Positions 14,468 to 17,437 of a stretch of DNA of 17,437 nt are shown here, piece after piece. The notes under the pieces are model-generated. The model did not search any database, had not been told where the DNA came from, and was given only the letters and a program-made list of their open reading frames with translations. Both the position numbers and the translations under genes were made by a program. Position 1 is the first letter of the stretch. Each line of letters starts with the position of its first letter. The stretch lies in the NCBI RefSeq assembly GCF_946480385.1, contig NZ_CAMLJP010000123.1, positions 1 through 17,437 of the forward strand, in the 5' to 3' direction. This stretch comes from an uncultured Azospirillum sp. GTDB lineage: Bacteria > Pseudomonadota > Alphaproteobacteria > Azospirillales > Azospirillaceae.

Positions 14468-15085
14468 CTACCTCTTGACCTGCGCGACCTTCAGCAGGGT
14501 GAAGGCGCCCATCTGGTCGATGTATTGCTGATAGAAGAAGCGCCATTTCTTGCCGTTGCGCACCCCGACGAGCGTGACTTTGACCCCGTCGGTGCCCGGC
14601 ACGTTCATGTATTGCGACTTGTGCAGGGTGGTGGCGTGCATGCGCATGCCCTGGCGCAGTCCCGCCTCGTCGATCCGTCCCTGGGCGGTCTGGAGATTGC
14701 CGTGGGAGGCGGAGTAGGTGCCGCCGCCATGATCGCTGAAGCCGAAGGAGCAGCCGTCCATCGTCGGCGTGAACATCACGTCGGCCTCGTCGTCCAGCAC
14801 GACGAGATGCTTGAAATCCTGGTCGTAGGGCAGCCAGTAGGCGTTCCAACTGCCCGGCCGGTTGCCCTGGTCGTAGCGCACCGACCAGACATCGACGTTC
14901 TTGGTCGAGAATTGCGAGACGATGCCGGTGCCCTTGCGGGTGCAGGTCATGCCGTCGTCGCTGAGGCTGAAGCTCTTGACGCCGCCGACGCGGTAGTTGG
15001 GCTGGTAGGACTGATACTGGATCCAGATCAGGTTATTCTTGAGGAAGCTTTCCGGGTTCGCGACCAGATCGGCGATGTTCGGCAT
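14468..15085 (-). CDS. Protein of unknown function (205 aa), second gene of a two-gene unit
   Basis: I do not recognise the family with certainty. The protein has no signal peptide or membrane segment and is rich in aromatic residues. Visible features are a Trp/Tyr-rich middle (VDVWSVRY, WNAYWLPYDQDF), a compact MDGCSFGF with Cys112, and SASHGNLQ with His128. The Cys and His, 16 residues apart, are the most motif-like positions; whether they are catalytic is unknown. The C-terminal part (VKVTLVGVRNGKKWRFFYQQ) reads like beta strands. ATG 15085 is preceded by AGGAAAG. The gene starts 25 bases after the stop of the 146-aa gene and is probably translated from the same mRNA. Codon bias matches the genome, which argues against very recent transfer. 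Confidence 0.72.
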   Translation of the reverse strand: MPNIADLVANPESFLKNNLIWIQYQSYQPNYRVGGVKSFSLSDDGMTCTRKGTGIVSQFSTKNVDVWSVRYDQGNRPGSWNAYWLPYDQDFKHLVVLDDEADVMFTPTMDGCSFGFSDHGGGTYSASHGNLQTAQGRIDEAGLRQGMRMHATTLHKSQYMNVPGTDGVKVTLVGVRNGKKWRFFYQQYIDQMGAFTLLKVAQVKR

Positions 15086-15110
15086 GTGCGCGACTTTCCT
15101 GCTGGGTGGA

Positions 15111-15551
15111 TCAGAGGACGCCGAAGACGGGGCGCTTGTATCCGGCCTCCGTCTCGTTGCCGGACAGGAACCAGTAGGCCTTCATCAGCGCGAACTGCTG
15201 GTTGTCGTCGCGCAGCAGCACATAGGCGCAATAGACGGTGCCGTCATCCGGCCGCAGGAAGGCGGCGATCCACGGGTTCTGCCGGGTGCCGATGTGGGCG
15301 GCATGGCCCAGCTTGCGCGTGATGTCGTTGCGGTAGCCGACCAGCGTCGCGGCATGGCCCTGGCGGAAGGGCAACGCCGAAAGTTCCTGATAATTCTGCA
15401 GGATGCGCGGGTTGCCGTCGCCTTCCTCGGCATACCACTGCGCCACCTCCATGTACTCGTTGGCCCGCGCGTTCGCACGGTCGTACCGCGCCTGCTTCTG
15501 CCGGTCGGTATGACCGGCGGCGGTCTTTTTCAGAAAGCTGATGAGTCCCAT
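15111..15551 (-). CDS. Protein of unknown function (146 aa), first gene of a two-gene unit
   Basis: I do not recognise the family. The N-terminus MGLISFLKKTAAGHT is short and amphipathic, not a cleavable signal. A charged helical region follows (RQKQARYDRANARANEYMEV), then a beta-like C-terminal half with NPWIAAFLRPDDGTVYCAY, VLLRDDNQQFALMKAYWFL and a Pro/Phe end. GGAAGGGG lies about 8-10 bases before ATG 15551. The partner gene follows after 25 bases. Both proteins share an aromatic and Asp-rich beta style, so they may interact, but this is inference. Codon use is normal for the genome, and the AT-rich region starts just upstream of this gene. Confidence 0.7.
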   Translation of the reverse strand: MGLISFLKKTAAGHTDRQKQARYDRANARANEYMEVAQWYAEEGDGNPRILQNYQELSALPFRQGHAATLVGYRNDITRKLGHAAHIGTRQNPWIAAFLRPDDGTVYCAYVLLRDDNQQFALMKAYWFLSGNETEAGYKRPVFGVL

Positions 15552-16015
15552 GGTCCGCGCCCCTTCCGTAACCCGGATTGGACGCTAGCAGAGCAATCGG
15601 GGAGGCGCAAAAGGGCGGGGGTCATATGAAGGTATGCGGTTTGGTGTGGTGAGGATTTTAGTGAACGGTTGGTCGGCGTCGTTGAGCGTTGCAACTGAGT
15701 TGATGTGCTTCACCACATCAACTGAGGTTTGAGTTCCTGAATAGCAGAAGGCCCCACATCCTGTGGAATGTTGACGATTCCGGCCGGCGGTCTGCGGCCT
15801 CTGGTACTGGCTGAGGCTAGACAGCGGCAATTGTTATTTCATGGTTTCTCGGTTGCGCAGAGTGGCCGGTGGCCTGCGCCATCGCCGTGTCGCTAGCGCA
15901 GCACAGCGAGGCGGGAGGCTCAATCTACGATCCGGATATAAAGGACGGAAAATTTTTCGCATAATCTTCGAGAAATACCCAGATGTTCGCTGAAATTACT
16001 GAAATATTTCTACGC
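15552..16015. other. 464-base region without a recognisable gene at the left edge of the AT-rich segment
   Basis: No open frame here carries genome-like codon bias or a recognisable protein. The region is mixed in composition, with GC-rich pieces (around 15775-15930) inside AT-rich DNA, which suggests scrap of older insertions. It contains one long hairpin (15698-15723) and a small one (CCACA/TGTGG near 15754-15766). No copy of the tRNA-Ser 3' end was found in it by eye. Confidence 0.45.
15698..15723. repeat. Perfect 10-bp inverted repeat (hairpin)
   Basis: AGTTGATGTG (15698-15707) and CACATCAACT (15714-15723) are perfectly complementary around a 6-base loop. There is no T-run on either side, so it is not a classical terminator. 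It might be an operator, a mobile-element end or a structured RNA piece. Confidence 0.5.
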
Positions 16016-16786
16016 CTAACGTAGCGGAATGGAATAAACCTGCTTATCAGGTCCGCAAAGGAGTTCGTTAGGAAGAGATTTGCAATAGACGTATATGCTA
16101 TTTTGCGGATCAGCGGCATGGTTCACTACCCAGAAGGCGTATTTCCCATCCGGAGATGTTCCTTCACTTTTCATTGTTAATCCCGTTCCAGTTGGTGTAC
16201 CTGATGGGCCAGGAATAATAACTCCAATTTTATCTTTTTCTGCGACTGGAACTGCAGCAATTACTGGGAACCACCGGCCAACGCGCGGTCGGACTTCAAC
16301 AATTGTTACACCAGAACCGGAGTGCAACTTAGAGAAAAACGGAGCGATTTGTGGACGGGAAACGATGGGTGCACTCCCGTCTACCGCACTTTTTACCCTG
16401 GTAAGCCAGTCTGGGTCAGAAAGCCGAACATAAAGCCGAGTGCGTATGGCCGGAGGTATAAGTTCAGAACCAATTGAAGCTGGGAATATGCCAATCAAAG
16501 GAAAATTATCACCTCGAACTCTCAAAGCACGATCAAGTGCAATGGCTATTTCTTCTTTGCATGGCTCGCTGTCTAAACTGTTTTCTGTCGCAAATATAGC
16601 CCAAGCATCACATTCGGTCTTAGACTCGATATTCTTTCCGATTTGCTCCCATAGGCGCCTTCCAGCTATCAACGACCACCGGTCGATCCTCACGTCAATA
16701 CCAACCTTTTCGATTTCTTGGGCTACAAAATCAACGTCAGATTGCTCATTATCTTTCCACGCGTAGCTAAGCCAAAGTTTTTTCAT
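16016..16786 (-). CDS. TIR-domain protein with unknown beta-rich C-terminal region
   Basis: The protein has 256 residues. Residues 1-130 form a bacterial TIR domain: KLWLSYAWKDNEQSDVDFV (box 1), the BB-loop-like VGIDVRIDRWSLIAGRRLWE, CDAWAIFATENSL, and the helix SEPCKEEIAIALDRAL, where Glu79 (or Glu78) is the likely NAD-glycohydrolase Glu. Bacterial TIR domains often cleave or cyclise NAD+ in anti-phage defence; activity is not shown here. Residues 150-256 (VTIVEVRPRVGRWFPVIAAV, GKYAFWVVNHA, IYVYCKSLP) look beta-stranded, are unrecognised, and may sense or bind. ATG 16786 has GGAG about 8 bases upstream. The gene is AT-rich, unlike its neighbours, and stands between a gene-poor stretch and tRNA-Ser, so horizontal transfer is likely. 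No Thoeris, CBASS or SIR2/SLOG partner is adjacent. Confidence 0.85.
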   Translation of the reverse strand: MKKLWLSYAWKDNEQSDVDFVAQEIEKVGIDVRIDRWSLIAGRRLWEQIGKNIESKTECDAWAIFATENSLDSEPCKEEIAIALDRALRVRGDNFPLIGIFPASIGSELIPPAIRTRLYVRLSDPDWLTRVKSAVDGSAPIVSRPQIAPFFSKLHSGSGVTIVEVRPRVGRWFPVIAAVPVAEKDKIGVIIPGPSGTPTGTGLTMKSEGTSPDGKYAFWVVNHAADPQNSIYVYCKSLPNELLCGPDKQVYSIPLR

Positions 16787-16827
16787 GGTGTTGCTCCAAG
16801 ATATCGAAAGCTGCGAACAAACAACAA

Positions 16828-16855
16828 CCTATACATGATAATCGGTTCGAGACAA
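16828..16855 (-). promoter_or_regulatory. Candidate promoter of the TIR gene
   Basis: On the minus strand, TTGTCT (16850-16855) and TATAGG (16828-16833) are separated by 16 bases, about 40 bases upstream of the TIR start codon. Each box has one or two mismatches to the sigma70 consensus. The surrounding DNA is AT-rich, so chance matches are likely. Confidence 0.3.
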
Positions 16856-16934
16856 GATTTGCCGTTAAGGGTGTAACTCCCCTGTTCAAGGGCAGGACAG
16901 GTTTTTTAGCGCACCACCTAAAAAAGGAAATTCC

Positions 16935-16996
16935 GTCCGCGAACGTCCGCTGACAGTGGCGTCAATCCGCTGAAAAATGTGGGGTGAACTGTGGGG
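16935..16996. repeat. 10-bp periodic short repeats next to the tRNA-Ser gene
   Basis: Consecutive 10-base blocks read GTCCGCGAAC (16935), GTCCGCTGAC (16945), AGTGGCGTCA (16955) and ATCCGCTGAA (16965). TGTGGGG then occurs twice, 12 bases apart (16978-16984 and 16990-16996). Repeats in helical phase beside a tRNA 3' end resemble arm-type recombinase sites of integrating elements. This is inference; no integrase gene is in the window. Confidence 0.4.
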
Positions 16997-17009
16997 AAGG
17001 CATTTTCCG

Positions 17010-17042
17010 AAAATAAAAAATCCCAAGCAAATCAATTGCTTG
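17010..17042 (-). terminator. Intrinsic terminator downstream of tRNA-Ser
   Basis: On the minus strand, CAAGCAA-TTGAT-TTGCTTG (stem 17024-17030 with 17036-17042) is followed by GGATTTTTTATTTT. It lies 27 bases after the CCA end of the tRNA and faces the right way to end its transcript. Confidence 0.75.
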
Positions 17043-17068
17043 TACTGAAATTGCTTAGACAGAATTCG

Positions 17069-17158
17069 TGGCGGAAGAGGTGGGATTCGAACCCACGGTA
17101 GGCTCACACCTACGACGGTTTTCAAGACCGTTGCCTTAAACCACTCGGCCACTCTTCC
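17069..17158 (-). tRNA. tRNA-Ser (anticodon UGA)
   Basis: The gene is 90 bases including an encoded CCA. Acceptor arms are GGAAGAG at the 5' end (17152-17158) and CTCTTCC before the discriminator G and CCA (17069-17079). The anticodon arm ACGGT-CTTGAAA-ACCGT gives TGA, reading UCN serine codons (mainly UCA). A long variable arm (TAGGTGTGAGCCTA), as expected of a class II serine tRNA, and the T-loop GGTTCGAATCC are present. Its 3' end faces the AT-rich TIR segment, the usual side for element integration. Confidence 0.96.
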
Positions 17159-17229
17159 TCCGGCCCACGGGAGTAGCGAATGCGTGACGGTGGGTCAAGT
17201 GTCGCGCGACGGCTGTTGCGATTTGCCCT

Positions 17230-17437
17230 TCAATTCCGGATCGGGCGGCCCAGGGTGCGCAGGCGGCGGGTCGGTTTGGGCGGGCTGGGGCTGTCGGAGA
17301 AGTCGGGGAGGCTGGGCGCGCGGGCGATGGTCTTGCGGATCATCTCCGCCGTGGCGTCCAGATCGTCCAGAATCTCCGGCGCCACGCGGTCGGCGTAGCG
17401 GGGGCTCAGCAGGCGGGTGCGGGTCTGGTCGATGCTG
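17230..17437 (-). CDS. C-terminal part of an unidentified protein (partial)
   Basis: A minus-strand frame enters from the right edge and stops with TGA at 17230-17232. The visible 69 residues include SPRYADRVAPEILDDLDATA and a Ser/Pro-rich basic tail ending RRLRTLGRPIRN. The composition and codon bias match chromosomal genes here, so it is probably genuine. The N-terminal, family-defining part lies outside the window; I do not assign a function. Confidence 0.6.
   Translation of the reverse strand, partial: SIDQTRTRLLSPRYADRVAPEILDDLDATAEMIRKTIARAPSLPDFSDSPSPPKPTRRLRTLGRPIRN

Noticed and set aside
11638..14478. Long + strand open frame antisense to pepN
   Set aside because: It is rich in Arg, His, Gln and Gly, typical of antisense shadows in high-GC DNA; pepN on the minus strand is complete with all catalytic motifs.
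15585..15830. 81-codon minus-strand frame, possible transposase scrap
   Set aside because: No recognisable transposase motif, no ribosome binding site and no terminal inverted repeats. Composition does not look coding.
15925..16119. 64-codon minus-strand frame overlapping the end of the TIR gene
   Set aside because: It overlaps the TIR frame out of phase, has no ribosome binding site and no clear protein character.
16880..16908. + strand terminator (CCTGT ... ACAGG then TTTTTT)
   Set aside because: The stem is only 5 bp with an 11-base loop, and no + strand gene ends here; support is too weak.
16886..17152. 88-codon minus-strand frame running out of the tRNA-Ser gene
   Set aside because: Its N-terminal part is simply the translated tRNA (AEWFKATVLKTVVGVS), a common artefact.
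1..17437. CRISPR arrays, rRNA genes, complete insertion sequences
   Set aside because: No regularly spaced repeats, rRNA-like stretches, transposases or paired terminal repeats were seen on either strand.

Overview
The window looks like chromosomal DNA of a GC-rich alphaproteobacterium, most plausibly Rhodospirillales (Azospirillum-like). This placement is inferred from base composition, gene content and protein style; no database was searched. Most of the window is ordinary chromosome with strong GC bias at third codon positions. The exception is about 15.6-17.06 kb, which is visibly more AT-rich.

Layout, left to right. The tail of an unidentified + strand gene ends in a strong terminator. 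Two minus-strand genes follow: a secreted PRC-barrel protein and a ClpP-family protease with an intact Ser/His/Asp triad. After a 420-base gap with a G-rich block and a long imperfect inverted repeat comes a + strand run: a GT2-type glycosyltransferase, a 115-aa mini-protein that looks like an amidohydrolase without its catalytic barrel, a perfect 8+6+8 dyad, then an RND efflux adaptor, an RND pump and a single-domain response regulator. The last three are tightly spaced and probably one operon. It has no outer-membrane channel gene and no adjacent DNA-binding regulator.

Next, on the minus strand, come a 52-aa small protein with a good ribosome binding site and a folK-folB pair. The FolB-like protein appears to lack the usual catalytic Glu and Lys. 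On the + strand follow a SmpA/OmlA-like lipoprotein, a membrane-anchored CoxG/SRPBCC protein and a secreted class I cytochrome c that ends in a terminator. Converging on it from the minus strand are pepN (aminopeptidase N) and, upstream of pepN, two adjacent genes of unknown function.

The right end has an accessory character. A solo TIR-domain gene with an unrecognised beta-rich C-terminal part lies in AT-rich DNA beside the 3' end of a tRNA-Ser(UGA). Between them are 10-bp-periodic repeats and a terminator. This fits a small element inserted at a tRNA gene, but no integrase or second attachment copy is visible. The window closes in the C-terminal part of another minus-strand gene.

The main points for follow-up are the solo TIR protein at the tRNA, the two-gene unknown unit beside pepN, the FolB homologue without catalytic residues, the barrel-less amidohydrolase remnant, and the orphan operator in front of the efflux operon.
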